DNA of 64,000 nucleotides, taken from 2-01-FULL-39-33 sp964361645. GTDB lineage: Bacteria > Patescibacteriota > Patescibacteriia > 2-01-FULL-39-33. Below the pieces are notes generated by a model that saw only the letters and a list, made by a program, of their open reading frames with translations, was not told where the DNA came from and ran no database searches. This document shows positions 14,850 to 23,650 of this stretch, in pieces. The position numbers and the translations under genes are program-made. Positions within the stretch are counted from its first letter, which is position 1, and each line of letters starts with the position of its first letter. The stretch covers positions 7,109 to 71,108 of the forward strand of contig CAYIBK010000002.1 of assembly GCA_964361645.1 (NCBI GenBank). The letters are read 5' to 3'.

Positions 14850-17051
14850 TTATGGTTTACATTCTCTATTGGTGCATTTAGTATTGCCATTTTTATCTTC
14901 GCTCATAGGGTAACCGCATTTTTCGCATTTTTGATCAAGTGGTTTATTCCAGCTGGCAAAATCACACTTGGGATAATTAGAACAGCCGTAAAATAATCCT
15001 TTCTTGCTTCTTTTGGTAACCACATCACCATCTTTACACTTAGGGCATTTCATATTCAAATCCTTAGGCGCTTCATTTTTGATGTATTTGCATTTGGGGT
15101 AATTAGAACAACCTTTGAATTCGCCGTAGCGACCGGTTCTAAGTACTAAATTAGCTCCGCATTCCGGGCATTTTTCGTCTAATTTTTGTGGCTCCGGTCT
15201 TTCTTCTAATTGGCCGTTGGCTAAAATCTTTTTAGTATTCTTACAGGCAGGATAATTAGAACAGGCTAAGAATTTGCCGAAACGTCCCACTTTAATTACC
15301 ATCGGCGAGCCGCATTTCTCGCATTTGTCATCGGTTTTTTCCTCGGTGAGTTCTTTTTTAGTTAGCTCTTTTTCTTTGGTCATAAGATTTTTATTAAAGG
15401 GTTCGTAAAATTCTTTAATTACCGGTTGCCATTTTCTTTTGCCCTCGGAGATATCATCAAAATAATTTTCCATTTTGGCGGTAAAATCATAATCAACTAT
15501 TTCCGAGAAATGCTCAACTAGCAGATCATTTACCAGCAAAGCTATTTCGGTTGGCTTGAGGCGTCGGTTTTCTATTCTTTCAGCATAACCTCTTTCAATA
15601 ACTGTGGCAATAGTTGGGGCATAAGTTGAAGGCCGCCCAATGCCTTTTTCTTCCAATGTTTTTACTAGGCTGGCATCGGAATATCTAGCTGGTGGTTGGG
15701 TAAATTTTTGAGCCGGGACCAGGGCTATTAATTTAGCTTTTTCATCCTTCTCCATTTCTGGCAATATTTCATCTTTAGTGGTGGTGGGATATATTTTTAA
15801 GAAGCCATCAAATTTAATCACCTGGCCGCTAACTCTAAAAGTATATTTGTCATCTTTAGTGTTAACATCAATAGAAGTAGCTTCCAGTTTAGCGCTAGAC
15901 ATTTGGCTGGCCACTGCCCTTTGCCAAATTAACTGATAAAGTTTAAACTGTTGATCGTTAAGGGAATCTTTAATTGATTCTGGCGATCTAAAAGCCGAAG
16001 TGGGGCGGATAGCTTCGTGGGCTTCCTGAGCTCCTTTGCTTTTAGTTTTGAATTCTTTGGAGTTTAAATATTCTTTACCCAATTTATCATTTATATAATC
16101 AGCCGCTTCACTAGAAAATTTCTTTGATAAATTAGTGGAATCAGTTCTCATGTAAGTTATAAGTCCCACCGAATCTCCATTTAATTCAACGCCTTCATAG
16201 AGTTTCTGAGCTATCATCATAGTTTGCTTAGCCGAAAAATTCAATCTTCTATTAGCTTCTTGTTGTAGGGTAGAAGTGGTAAATGGCGCACTAGGGTTTC
16301 GCTTCACTTCTTTTTTGCTGGCTTCGGCAATATAATAATCTTGCGCTTCTAATTTTTTCTTTAAGTCGCTAGCCTCCGCCTCTGATTTAATAGCTAATTT
16401 ATCCAAAGTCTGGTCATCAATTTTTTGCAGCTTAGCTATAAAGTCTTCATTTTTTGAGGTTTTAAAATTGCCAGCTATTTCCCAATACTCCTCAATGTTA
16501 AAATTTTGTATTTCTCTTTCTTTTTCCACTATCAATCTAACAACTACCGATTGAACTCGTCCGGCACTAAGTCCGCGAGCCACCTTTTTCCATAAGAAGG
16601 GGGAGAGTTTGTAACCAACCAAGCGGTCTAAAATTCTTCTGGCCTGCTGGGAATCAACCATATTAATATCAATTGTCCTAGGATTCTTTAGGGCTTCACT
16701 AATGGCCTCTTCGGTTATTTCATGGAAGGTTATTCTTTTGGTGTCTTTGATGGGCGTTTTAAAGATCTGGGCTAAATGCCAAGAAATAGCCTCGCCTTCG
16801 CGGTCTTCGTCAGTGGCAAAGTAGATTCTATCGGCTTTTTTAGCCAAATCGCTTAATTCCTTAACTCTTTTTTTAGCTTTAGTGGGTATAGTGTAGCTTG
16901 GCTCAAAATTATTATCGACATCAACACCCAGTTTGCTGGCTGGCAAATCTCGGATATGGCCAAAAGAAGATTCTACTTTAAAATCTTTGGATAAAAATTT
17001 CGAAATCGTTTTAGCTTTGGTGGGTGATTCGACTATAACTAAATTCTTCAT
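14850..17051 (-). CDS. topA: DNA topoisomerase I
   Basis: 733 residues from ATG at 17051, giving MKNLVIVESPTKAKT directly; a longer in-frame form to 17090 overlaps dprA and is rejected. TOPRIM domain has VIVESPTKAKTISKF and TDEDREGEAISWHL; the catalytic Tyr is in GLITYMRTDSTNLS. The C-terminus carries four Cys4 zinc ribbons (CEKC...CSNYPAC, CPEC...CSNYPKC, CPKC...CSNYPKC, and a terminal CEKC...CTNREC). It relaxes negative supercoils by cutting one strand. It follows dprA by about ten bases, the common dprA-topA pair. Confidence 0.96.
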   Translation of the reverse strand: MKNLVIVESPTKAKTISKFLSKDFKVESSFGHIRDLPASKLGVDVDNNFEPSYTIPTKAKKRVKELSDLAKKADRIYFATDEDREGEAISWHLAQIFKTPIKDTKRITFHEITEEAISEALKNPRTIDINMVDSQQARRILDRLVGYKLSPFLWKKVARGLSAGRVQSVVVRLIVEKEREIQNFNIEEYWEIAGNFKTSKNEDFIAKLQKIDDQTLDKLAIKSEAEASDLKKKLEAQDYYIAEASKKEVKRNPSAPFTTSTLQQEANRRLNFSAKQTMMIAQKLYEGVELNGDSVGLITYMRTDSTNLSKKFSSEAADYINDKLGKEYLNSKEFKTKSKGAQEAHEAIRPTSAFRSPESIKDSLNDQQFKLYQLIWQRAVASQMSSAKLEATSIDVNTKDDKYTFRVSGQVIKFDGFLKIYPTTTKDEILPEMEKDEKAKLIALVPAQKFTQPPARYSDASLVKTLEEKGIGRPSTYAPTIATVIERGYAERIENRRLKPTEIALLVNDLLVEHFSEIVDYDFTAKMENYFDDISEGKRKWQPVIKEFYEPFNKNLMTKEKELTKKELTEEKTDDKCEKCGSPMVIKVGRFGKFLACSNYPACKNTKKILANGQLEERPEPQKLDEKCPECGANLVLRTGRYGEFKGCSNYPKCKYIKNEAPKDLNMKCPKCKDGDVVTKRSKKGLFYGCSNYPKCDFASWNKPLDQKCEKCGYPMSEDKNGNTKCTNRECKP

Positions 17052-17061
17052 TTTAATATTT

Positions 17062-18180
17062 TTAATTTTTGATATAATTCTTGCCCCCAATATCTTTTAT
17101 TAGGCCTTTTATTTCCATCATCGTTAAAGTGCTCAAGAGGACATTAATATTAAGTTTACTCATATTTTTTATTTTGTCAATGTGTAGTGGTTCGCGAGAT
17201 AATAAATCCAAGACTATTTTTTCCTCTTCGTTGTCAACTTTTAATTCAGTTTTTAGGGTTTTAAAAACTGTTTGGATATTTAATTCTTGTAGGATATCAT
17301 CGGCGTTGGTGATGAGTTTGGCACCCTGTTTGATAAGGTTATTAGTACCCTGGGAGTTGGTGCTATAAATACTTCCCGGGATAGCCAAGATGTCTCTATT
17401 TTGATCTAGGGCATATTTGGCGGTAATAAGCGCGCCGGAATTTATTGGTGCCTCAATCACCAGCACGGCTCTAGATAATCCAGAAATAATCCTATTTCTC
17501 ATAGGGAAGGTAAATTTGGTTGGGTTGGTGCCAATGGGGTATTCAGCTATGATTCCTCCGCCGGAATTTATTATTTTATCGGCGATGTATCTGTTGCTAG
17601 AAGGGTAAACGCATTGCCGATTTACACCCGATCCCAGTACCGCCACTGTTTTGCCTAAAGCATCTAAACAGGCCTTATGAGAGATGGCATCAATGCCAAA
17701 AGCCAAGCCAGATATAATGGTGATCCCGTCTTTAGCTAATTGGCTAACTATTTCTTCTGTAATTTGTTTTCCATAACTGGAAAATTTTCGAGTGCCGACC
17801 ACAGCTAGGCAATTATTTTTTAAAAAATCCAGTGATCCTTGATAATATAAAATCGGTGGGGGATTGAATATTTCTTTTAAATTGGCTGGGTAATTGTCAT
17901 CGGTTAAAATAACCGCTTTGACATTTTCTTTATCCATTAATTCCATTTCTGCTTCTAGATCTATTTCCTGCCGGCTTATTATTATTTCATTGATTAAATT
18001 TTCATCTAAACCAGCGGATTTTAATTGATTGTAATTAGCTTGCCAAGCCATTTCCATATCAATAAAAAAATCGATCAGTTTTTTAAAATTAACGGGACCG
18101 ATTTTCTGGATTTTAGAATAAGCCACCCAATATTTAAGGCGGTTATTTGTCTTTTGACTTATATTTTTTAATTCCTCCAC
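17062..18180 (-). CDS. dprA: DNA-processing protein DprA (Smf)
   Basis: 372 residues. A SAM-like N-terminal region (KIGPVNFKKLIDFF) precedes the extended Rossmann fold with AVVGTRKFSSYGKQITEEIV, SGLAFGIDAISHKACL and GSGVNRQCVYPSSNRYIADKI; a winged helix (about 310-370, LDLLSREPLHIDKI) closes the protein. DprA protects incoming single-stranded DNA and loads RecA during natural transformation. Together with the comEC parts at 56-59 kb it supports DNA uptake by this organism. Confidence 0.95.
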   Translation of the reverse strand: MEELKNISQKTNNRLKYWVAYSKIQKIGPVNFKKLIDFFIDMEMAWQANYNQLKSAGLDENLINEIIISRQEIDLEAEMELMDKENVKAVILTDDNYPANLKEIFNPPPILYYQGSLDFLKNNCLAVVGTRKFSSYGKQITEEIVSQLAKDGITIISGLAFGIDAISHKACLDALGKTVAVLGSGVNRQCVYPSSNRYIADKIINSGGGIIAEYPIGTNPTKFTFPMRNRIISGLSRAVLVIEAPINSGALITAKYALDQNRDILAIPGSIYSTNSQGTNNLIKQGAKLITNADDILQELNIQTVFKTLKTELKVDNEEEKIVLDLLSREPLHIDKIKNMSKLNINVLLSTLTMMEIKGLIKDIGGKNYIKN

Positions 18181-18207
18181 CTTATAAAATCATTAATATA
18201 ATTAATA

Positions 18208-18236
18208 TTGACAAAGATAGGTTGATGTGATAATGT
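18208..18236 (+). promoter_or_regulatory. Promoter in the dprA/tRNA spacer
   Basis: TTGACA at 18208-18213, a 17-base spacer and TGA-TAATGT at 18231-18236 face the tRNA array. The roughly 110 bases that follow contain a hairpin (GCAGA-TAATA / TTATT-C-TGTCTGC) and no open reading frame. The 237-base spacer otherwise shows nothing I can name. Confidence 0.5.
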
Positions 18237-18349
18237 CTGATGTTGAGAGCAGATAATAGGTATTATTCTGTCTGCTAGTTGATAGATCTGGTTATCCCCC
18301 TCCTGGTGACTTGATTTATCGCCAAATTATGATTTACTTTTTATGAGTA

Positions 18350-18378
18350 TTGTCATATACTAGTAGGCAGTATAGTAT
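18350..18378 (+). promoter_or_regulatory. Probable tRNA-array promoter
   Basis: TTGTCA at 18350-18355, a 17-base spacer and TAGTAT at 18373-18378, about 40 bases before tRNA-Cys. Confidence 0.5.
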
Positions 18379-18416
18379 CTATTATTATTTTTATTATTTT
18401 GTACTTTTAAACCAAA

Positions 18417-18492
18417 GCGGGGGTAGCCAAATCGGTAAGGCGGGAGTCTGCAAAGCTCTTAATTGCCGGTTCAAGTCCGGCCCCTCGCTCCA
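18417..18492 (+). tRNA. tRNA-Cys(GCA)
   Basis: Acceptor GCGGGGG/CCCTCGC (one G-U), anticodon loop CTGCAAA with anticodon GCA, T-loop TTCAAGT, U73 as expected for Cys, and encoded CCA. First of five tRNAs in a plus-strand array. Confidence 0.95.
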
Positions 18493-18507
18493 AACCATTC
18501 TCATTAT

Positions 18508-18597
18508 GAGGGGGTGGATTTCTGGTGATTTAAACAGACGGCGTGGTCGTTTAAATCACTAGTGAAATCTTCTTGAGAGAACAAAAGGCATCCCCTC
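18508..18597 (+). other. Long hairpin between tRNA-Cys and tRNA-Pro
   Basis: GATTTCTGGTGATTTAAAC (18517-18535) is nearly the inverse of 18549-18569, enclosing a 13-base loop, and an outer GAGGGGGTG (18508-18516) pairs with CATCCCCTC (18589-18597). The stem is interrupted by a short bulge. It may be a processing stem of the tRNA precursor or an independent small RNA. Confidence 0.6.
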
Positions 18598-18609
18598 GCC
18601 AATATTTTA

Positions 18610-18685
18610 CGGAATATAGCTCAGCTCGTAGAGCGCTCTGCCAGGGGCAGAGAGGTCGATGGTCCAAATCCATCTGTTCCGACCA
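18610..18685 (+). tRNA. tRNA-Pro(AGG), with abnormal conserved positions
   Basis: Acceptor CGGAATA/TGTTCCG with the C1-G72 pair and A73 typical of tRNA-Pro, D-stem GCTC/GAGC, anticodon arm CTCTG-CCAGGGG-CAGAG and encoded CCA. The anticodon reads AGG. Position 33 is C instead of the near-universal U, and the T-loop is TCCAAAT, so position 55 is C instead of U. Confidence 0.8.
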
Positions 18686-18702
18686 AATATATTTTAAAGA
18701 GT

Positions 18703-18789
18703 GCCCGAATGGTGGAACTGGCAGACACAACGGACTTAAAATCCGTTGGCCTTATGGCCGTGTGGGTTCAAATCTCACTTCGGGTACCA
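18703..18789 (+). tRNA. tRNA-Leu(TAA)
   Basis: Acceptor GCCCGAA/TTCGGGT (G1-U72), anticodon loop ACTTAAAAT containing TAA, long variable arm GGCCTTATGGCC, T-loop TTCAAAT and encoded CCA. Confidence 0.95.
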
Positions 18790-18797
18790 AATTTTGA

Positions 18798-18878
18798 GCG
18801 GGCGTAGCTTAGTTGTAAAGCACTTAGTAGCTGACTTGTCAGTTACTAGGGTCGTTGTTTCAAACACAACCGCTCGCT
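18798..18878 (+). tRNA. tRNA-like RNA with a greatly extended anticodon arm
   Basis: Acceptor GCGGGCG/CGCTCGC, D-stem GCTT/AAGC, and T-arm GTTGT-TTCAAAC-ACAAC are intact, with U73 and no encoded CCA. In place of the 17-base anticodon arm is a 28-base perfect hairpin (CTTAGTAGCTGAC with GTCAGTTACTAGG, two G-U pairs). The loop region CTGACTTGTCAG resembles the arm of tRNA-Thr(UGU), but no seven-base anticodon loop can form without opening pairs. One G of the D-loop GG is also missing. Either a non-decoding tRNA-like RNA or a decaying tRNA. Confidence 0.65.
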
Positions 18879-18894
18879 CTAAATCTTTTACAGT

Positions 18895-18970
18895 ATCCGC
18901 GTAGCTCAGTGGATAGAGCTGCAGCCTTCTAAGCTGTAGGTCGCGAGTTCAAATCTCGCCACGGATACCA
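18895..18970 (+). tRNA. tRNA-Arg(TCT)
   Basis: Anticodon arm GCAGC-CTTCTAA-GCTGT with anticodon UCU, T-loop TTCAAAT, acceptor ATCCGCG/CACGGAT with one C-A mismatch at 6-67, A73 and encoded CCA. Confidence 0.93.
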
Positions 18971-18994
18971 TTTTCAATTCCATCCCCGTGATTT

Positions 18995-19561
18995 TTAATT
19001 GTATTTGTTCATTGCGCTTTCGGGCGAAACACCGACCACTTCTTCAACTGCTGAAGTGGTTTTTTTTATTATCTCTTTTATTTTTGATGATTGAAGCAAA
19101 CCAATTTTTGTTAGAACATAATCAGCACTGCCGATTTTTTCTTTTTTAGGAGTTGATATGCCGATTCTTATTCTGATAAAATCTTGAGTTTTTAAATGTT
19201 GGATGATGGATTTAACTCCATTATGTCCGCCAGCCGAAGAATCTCCAACTATTTTTATTCGGCCAAATGGCAAATCAATATCATCATGAATTATAATAAT
19301 ATCAGTTGGTTTAATTTTGTAATATTTTGTTAGAGCGCCAATTGCCAGGCCTGAATTGTTCATAAAAGTTTGCGGTTTGGCTAAAATAGCTTTTTGTTTT
19401 TTTATTTCTCCTGTAGCAATTTCGGCCTGGAATTTTTTTTCTTTTTTAAAATTTTCAAATTTAAAAGCATTAGCTATATTATCTAAAGCTAAAAATCCGA
19501 TATTGTGCCAAGTTTTTAAATACTCTTTGCCTGGATTACCCAAGCCAACTATAAGTTTCAT
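18995..19561 (-). CDS. pth: Peptidyl-tRNA hydrolase
   Basis: 188 residues, normal length. Visible motifs: GLGNPGKEYLKTWHNIGF with the catalytic His, KPQTFMNNSG, the DDIDLPFG segment with the catalytic Asp, and GGHNGVKSI. It releases peptides from tRNAs that dropped off the ribosome. Its start overlaps the end of der by 4 bases (ATGA), so the two are translationally coupled. Confidence 0.96.
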   Translation of the reverse strand: MKLIVGLGNPGKEYLKTWHNIGFLALDNIANAFKFENFKKEKKFQAEIATGEIKKQKAILAKPQTFMNNSGLAIGALTKYYKIKPTDIIIIHDDIDLPFGRIKIVGDSSAGGHNGVKSIIQHLKTQDFIRIRIGISTPKKEKIGSADYVLTKIGLLQSSKIKEIIKKTTSAVEEVVGVSPESAMNKYN

Positions 19562-21003
19562 AATTTTTTATTTCTTTTTTGGGACAAGCCTATGGATCTT
19601 CTTTTAGCGATGTTGTCTTCTTTACCATATTTTTTATTTTCTTTTGATTCAATTAAGACATTCCATTTTTTAGTTTCCATATGTAGTGGCGTACCCAAAA
19701 TCTTGAATTTTTCTCTGATATTATTTTGCAAAAATCTTAGATAAGAAAAATGCAATATGGCCGGATCATTAACATAGATTAAAAATCGAGGTGGATTAGT
19801 GCCTATCTGCTCTATCTTATAGATATAAGGATTTTTCAAGCCCCGGCCTCTGGAGGGACGATGACGGCTGATTTGATATTTTAAGAACTTATCCAATTGG
19901 CTGTTGGAAATTTGTATTTGTTTTGATTTTTGGATATCAATTATCATATCCAATATTTTTCTGGTTCGGATCTCATCTTTGGCGGAGACGAAAATAATAG
20001 GAGCCCACCATAAATAAGGAAATTGATTGTAGTAATAATCAACATATTGGTTGATGGTGTTGGTGTCTTTTTCTGGTATCAGATCCCATTTATTGGCCAC
20101 AATAATAATTGATTTTCCGCTTTCTAATATTTCTTGGGTTACTTTTTTATCCAATGAATCTATTTTTTTCTGGGCTTCGGTTACAAAAACCACCACATCA
20201 GCAGAATTGATAGTATCAAAAGATTTATCAATTGATTTTCTTTCTAGTGTTTTATGGCCAACTTTGCTTCTTCTAACAATGCCAGCGGTATCAATTAGCC
20301 TAAAATCATTTTCTTTATAAGAAAATTCTATGTCGTGAGATTCTCTAGTGGTGTGGGCGATATCAGTGACAATCACTCTTTCTTCACCCAAGATAGAATT
20401 TAAAATGGATGATTTGCCCACATTAGGTTTACCCACAAGAGCCACTTTAATTTCTTTATTTTTTCTCTCATGGCTTGTTTTTTTTCTTTTTGGCAGACGG
20501 CCGATTAATAAATCAAGCAAATCGCCGCAACCAGATCCGTTAGCGGCAGAAATCATATTGGGATCGCCCAAATTAAGAGAGTATAAATCTCCAGCCATCT
20601 GGTGATATTTAAGTGAGTCAGCTTTATTGCCCACTAAAACCACTTTATTCTTTTTGCCATTTTTAATTATCTCTCTGGCTAATTCCCTGTCCATGGGCAT
20701 TACTCCGGCTTTTATATCAATCAAAAATAATATCAAATCAGCACCTTCAATGGCCTTGTAGGCTTGTTTGACGATATTGGTTTCAATTTTGCCCGCTTGG
20801 TTTTTTTCTATATCCAAGCCACCGGTGTCTATTAGGATAAAATCTTTTCCTTGCCAGGAAACTTTATCGATATTTCGATCGCGGGTGGTGCCAGATATTG
20901 GAGAAACAATCGCTTTGTTTTTTTCTACGAAGCGATTAAAGAGAGTTGATTTGCCAACATTGGCCCGGCCTACGATAGCAATTTGTGGTAATGATGTTTT
21001 CAT
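19558..21003 (-). CDS. der: Ribosome-biogenesis GTPase Der (EngA)
   Basis: 481 residues with two tandem GTPase domains, the family hallmark: first P-loop GRANVGKSTLFNRF with DTGGLDI and NKAD, second P-loop GKPNVGKSSILNSI with DTAGIVRRSK and NKWD. A KH-like domain follows (about 390-460). It acts in 50S maturation. It is coupled to pth by a 4-base overlap. Confidence 0.96.
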   Translation of the reverse strand: MKTSLPQIAIVGRANVGKSTLFNRFVEKNKAIVSPISGTTRDRNIDKVSWQGKDFILIDTGGLDIEKNQAGKIETNIVKQAYKAIEGADLILFLIDIKAGVMPMDRELAREIIKNGKKNKVVLVGNKADSLKYHQMAGDLYSLNLGDPNMISAANGSGCGDLLDLLIGRLPKRKKTSHERKNKEIKVALVGKPNVGKSSILNSILGEERVIVTDIAHTTRESHDIEFSYKENDFRLIDTAGIVRRSKVGHKTLERKSIDKSFDTINSADVVVFVTEAQKKIDSLDKKVTQEILESGKSIIIVANKWDLIPEKDTNTINQYVDYYYNQFPYLWWAPIIFVSAKDEIRTRKILDMIIDIQKSKQIQISNSQLDKFLKYQISRHRPSRGRGLKNPYIYKIEQIGTNPPRFLIYVNDPAILHFSYLRFLQNNIREKFKILGTPLHMETKKWNVLIESKENKKYGKEDNIAKRRSIGLSQKRNKKL

Positions 21004-21161
21004 AATAATTATAGTATCGCAAATAATTCATCTTGGCAATCTAAAACTACTATTTTTATGGTATTACTTGGCAAATAAGTTATTGCCATTTTTAAGTGAA
21101 GGTGTTAAAGTTATAAATGAATGGAAATAAACAAATAAAAAATCACCAATAATAATTGTTT

Positions 21162-22511
21162 ATGAATACAAAAAAACAAACAACCAGGCCCACAGAATTA
21201 ATGGGTTATCACGGTATATCCGCAGAACAATCGGCACCGGAAGACCAAGAATTAGTTCTAGATCATATGTTGGAGCAGATTTTAAATAGCAAAGCGGCTA
21301 TTAAAGTTAATGAAGGCAATAAAGGTATTATTTTAGAATTAGATACTACTAATTTGCCCAATGAAGCGAATGATTATTTTTTGGTTGATTTAGCAGACGA
21401 TGGCGAAGAAGATGAAACAATAGCAGTTAAACTTCTTAAAATATATGCTGGCACTGAAGGCAGGGATGAATATGATTTGCAGAAAAAAGCTAGGCGAGTT
21501 CTTAAGGCAGAAAAAATAAAAGGTGTCAGGGTGCCCAAGCCGAGAAATTTTCGCGAATTAACGATTCAAAACGATGAAGTGATCAAACATTTAGAATCAA
21601 TGGGCATTAAAATAGGTTTAGATGGCATAGTGGAAATAATTTCCATGGATTTTGTTCCTGGTCGGGATTTAGCCACGATTATGTATGAAGCCTATGTTAG
21701 GAATCATAAGGCTGATTTTCAAAAAGCCTACCCTGATTTAGAATTGGAAGATTATTTAAAACAAATTAATATTAATGATTTGATTAATTTAGTGCATCGT
21801 TTGGCGGGCGTTAAAAATAAATATAGTAATTTTGATGATTCACCAGAAGCCGCCCAAGAAAGAAATGAAATTGACAAAATTATCAGTCAAAATGTTATTC
21901 ATCAAGGTTTAATCACCAAAGATCAGGCTCAAGCGCTACTCTCAGCTGTTAACGCTTTGCATAAGCACGGAATTTATCATCGTGATCTTCATCCGCGCAA
22001 TATTATGATTACCGATGATGGCGAGATGGAAATTATTGATTTTGGTTCTGCTACGGAAATTAATCCTAATGATAAATTAGACCTAAAATCAGTTTATCGA
22101 TTTAAAGGTGAACCAGATAGGCATTATCATCATGATGATGAAATTGTTACTTTAGCTGGCAAACTAGCTATAACCGAAACCGATATCGAGCAAAAATCCA
22201 TGAAAGATATAGTAGATCTTATAAGTAGATTATCAGCCAATAAACCAAAAATTTGGGCTGATTTTATATCTGTTATCCCAGAAGGTGATGATCTCAATAA
22301 GCTCATTGATGTTTATGCACCGTTATTTGGTAGTGATCTTGATCGCAATGTTAAAATTGCTCTGCTACTGGAAATATCCAACCACGGCCGGCAGGAAGAA
22401 GTTAGAAAATATTTAAGAGGTCTAATTGAAGCAGAAAGCACTAAGCGTAAACATTCTCGTTCTGATTTTTGGATCCAACGGTATAAATCTCTTCTAGATT
22501 TTTTATCTTAA
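21162..22511 (+). CDS. Protein-kinase-like protein
   Basis: 449 residues from ATG at 21162; an in-frame TTG lies two codons earlier. The kinase signature is clear: AVKLLKIY supplies the ATP-binding Lys, KHGIYHRDLHPRNIM is the catalytic loop (HRDLHPRN), and IIDFGSA is the DFG motif, near residues 270-295. The approximately 90 residues before the Lys and the last 110 residues are helical and unassigned. It is soluble. The layout recalls RIO/ABC1-like or lipopolysaccharide-kinase-like proteins rather than PASTA-type kinases. It could phosphorylate a protein or small molecule; no substrate is suggested by context. Confidence 0.82.
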   Translation: MNTKKQTTRPTELMGYHGISAEQSAPEDQELVLDHMLEQILNSKAAIKVNEGNKGIILELDTTNLPNEANDYFLVDLADDGEEDETIAVKLLKIYAGTEGRDEYDLQKKARRVLKAEKIKGVRVPKPRNFRELTIQNDEVIKHLESMGIKIGLDGIVEIISMDFVPGRDLATIMYEAYVRNHKADFQKAYPDLELEDYLKQININDLINLVHRLAGVKNKYSNFDDSPEAAQERNEIDKIISQNVIHQGLITKDQAQALLSAVNALHKHGIYHRDLHPRNIMITDDGEMEIIDFGSATEINPNDKLDLKSVYRFKGEPDRHYHHDDEIVTLAGKLAITETDIEQKSMKDIVDLISRLSANKPKIWADFISVIPEGDDLNKLIDVYAPLFGSDLDRNVKIALLLEISNHGRQEEVRKYLRGLIEAESTKRKHSRSDFWIQRYKSLLDFLS

Positions 22512-22517
22512 ATACTA

Positions 22518-22546
22518 TTGACAGATTATTATAATAATGCTATTTT
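22518..22546 (+). promoter_or_regulatory. Promoter of the radical SAM operon
   Basis: TTGACA at 22518-22523, a 17-base spacer and TATTTT at 22541-22546 preceded by TGC (extended -10). It separates the operon from the kinase-like gene. Confidence 0.7.
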
Positions 22547-22606
22547 CTAATTTGTAGCACTTTGAAACAAATAATAGTAGATGACAAAGAATAGGGAGCG
22601 GCAAGC

Positions 22607-23650
22607 TTGGAACCAAAGTTGGAAGAGGCAATTATCGAACTCACCAGATCGTGCAATCTAAGGTGTCTGCACTGCGGTTCTGATTGCGGTGATGGGCAAG
22701 AAGAAAGAACAGAATTGGATTATCTGGAGTGGATTAAAATCATCCAAGATTTAAAAGATTTTGGTCTTAATAAAATTGTTTTCTCTGGCGGTGAACCCAC
22801 CATCCGCCATGGCTTCGTCCAGCTGATGGAATATTGCCATAAGATTGGTTTTAAGTTTGGCTTTATTTCCAATGGTTTTTTATTCACACCAAGCCTAATT
22901 GAAGCCCTAGAAAAATACAAACCCTTTGCTGCTGGCATCAGTCTAGACGGGTTGCACAAAACCCACAACCAAATTAGGCAAAGTGAAGTTAGTTGGTCTA
23001 ACGCTTTAGGCTCAATTGGCGAACTGCAAAGATTGCAGATCCCGGTTTGTATTTCCACCACCATCAATCGCTTAAATCACAGCGAGTTGCTGAACTTGGC
23101 TCATTTTTTGAATTTCTTAGAAATAAGCATGTGGCAGGTGCAACTTTCAATGCCCAGCGGTCGCATGAGAGATCATTCTGATTTATTGATCGACGAAGCA
23201 ATTTTTAAATCAGTCTGTTTGGATCTAATTAAAATCAGAAAGCTTTATCCCGCGATTCGAGCTCAAGGAGCTGATTGTTTTTGTTTGGCTTCGGCCGGTT
23301 TAATTAGAGAAGGTGGTTGGCCCGGATGTGGCGCTGGCGTTTCTTCCATTGGTATTGATACCTATGGCAATGTTATGCCTTGTCTTTCTATGAGGGATTA
23401 TCCCACTTGCGGTAATTTACTAGAAAAATCCATGGCTGAAATCTGGCATTCCAAGGCCTTTGATTTTAATCGTCAGTTCCAATCAACAGATTTGGGCGAA
23501 AATTGCTCTAACTGTTCTTATGGTGTAGAATGCCGAGGAGGTTGTAATAGCCAGTCGCTGGCTTACTCTGGCAATTTGCACAATTCACCTTTCTGTTTTT
23601 ATCGCAGTTTTTCTACCAATCCACAACCAAGAGGAGATGGTGTCCTATGA
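22607..23650 (+). CDS. Radical SAM/SPASM peptide-maturase-like enzyme
   Basis: 347 residues from a TTG start preceded by AGGGAG. The radical SAM cluster motif CxxxCxxC is CNLRCLHC near residue 16, followed by FSGGEPTIRHGF. The C-terminal SPASM domain binds further iron-sulfur clusters: C-x12-G-x4-C in GCGAGVSSIGIDTYGNVMPC, then C-x2-C-x5-C-x3-C (CSNCSYGVECRGGC) and a final Cys. Such enzymes usually modify ribosomally made peptides or act in cofactor maturation. The stop overlaps the start of the next gene by 4 bases. Candidate Cys-rich small-protein genes lie 0.6 kb downstream. Confidence 0.92.
   Translation: MEPKLEEAIIELTRSCNLRCLHCGSDCGDGQEERTELDYLEWIKIIQDLKDFGLNKIVFSGGEPTIRHGFVQLMEYCHKIGFKFGFISNGFLFTPSLIEALEKYKPFAAGISLDGLHKTHNQIRQSEVSWSNALGSIGELQRLQIPVCISTTINRLNHSELLNLAHFLNFLEISMWQVQLSMPSGRMRDHSDLLIDEAIFKSVCLDLIKIRKLYPAIRAQGADCFCLASAGLIREGGWPGCGAGVSSIGIDTYGNVMPCLSMRDYPTCGNLLEKSMAEIWHSKAFDFNRQFQSTDLGENCSNCSYGVECRGGCNSQSLAYSGNLHNSPFCFYRSFSTNPQPRGDGVL

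Noticed and set aside
18350..18797. Two frames of 70 and 74 residues across the tRNA array.
   Set aside because: They read through tRNA genes.
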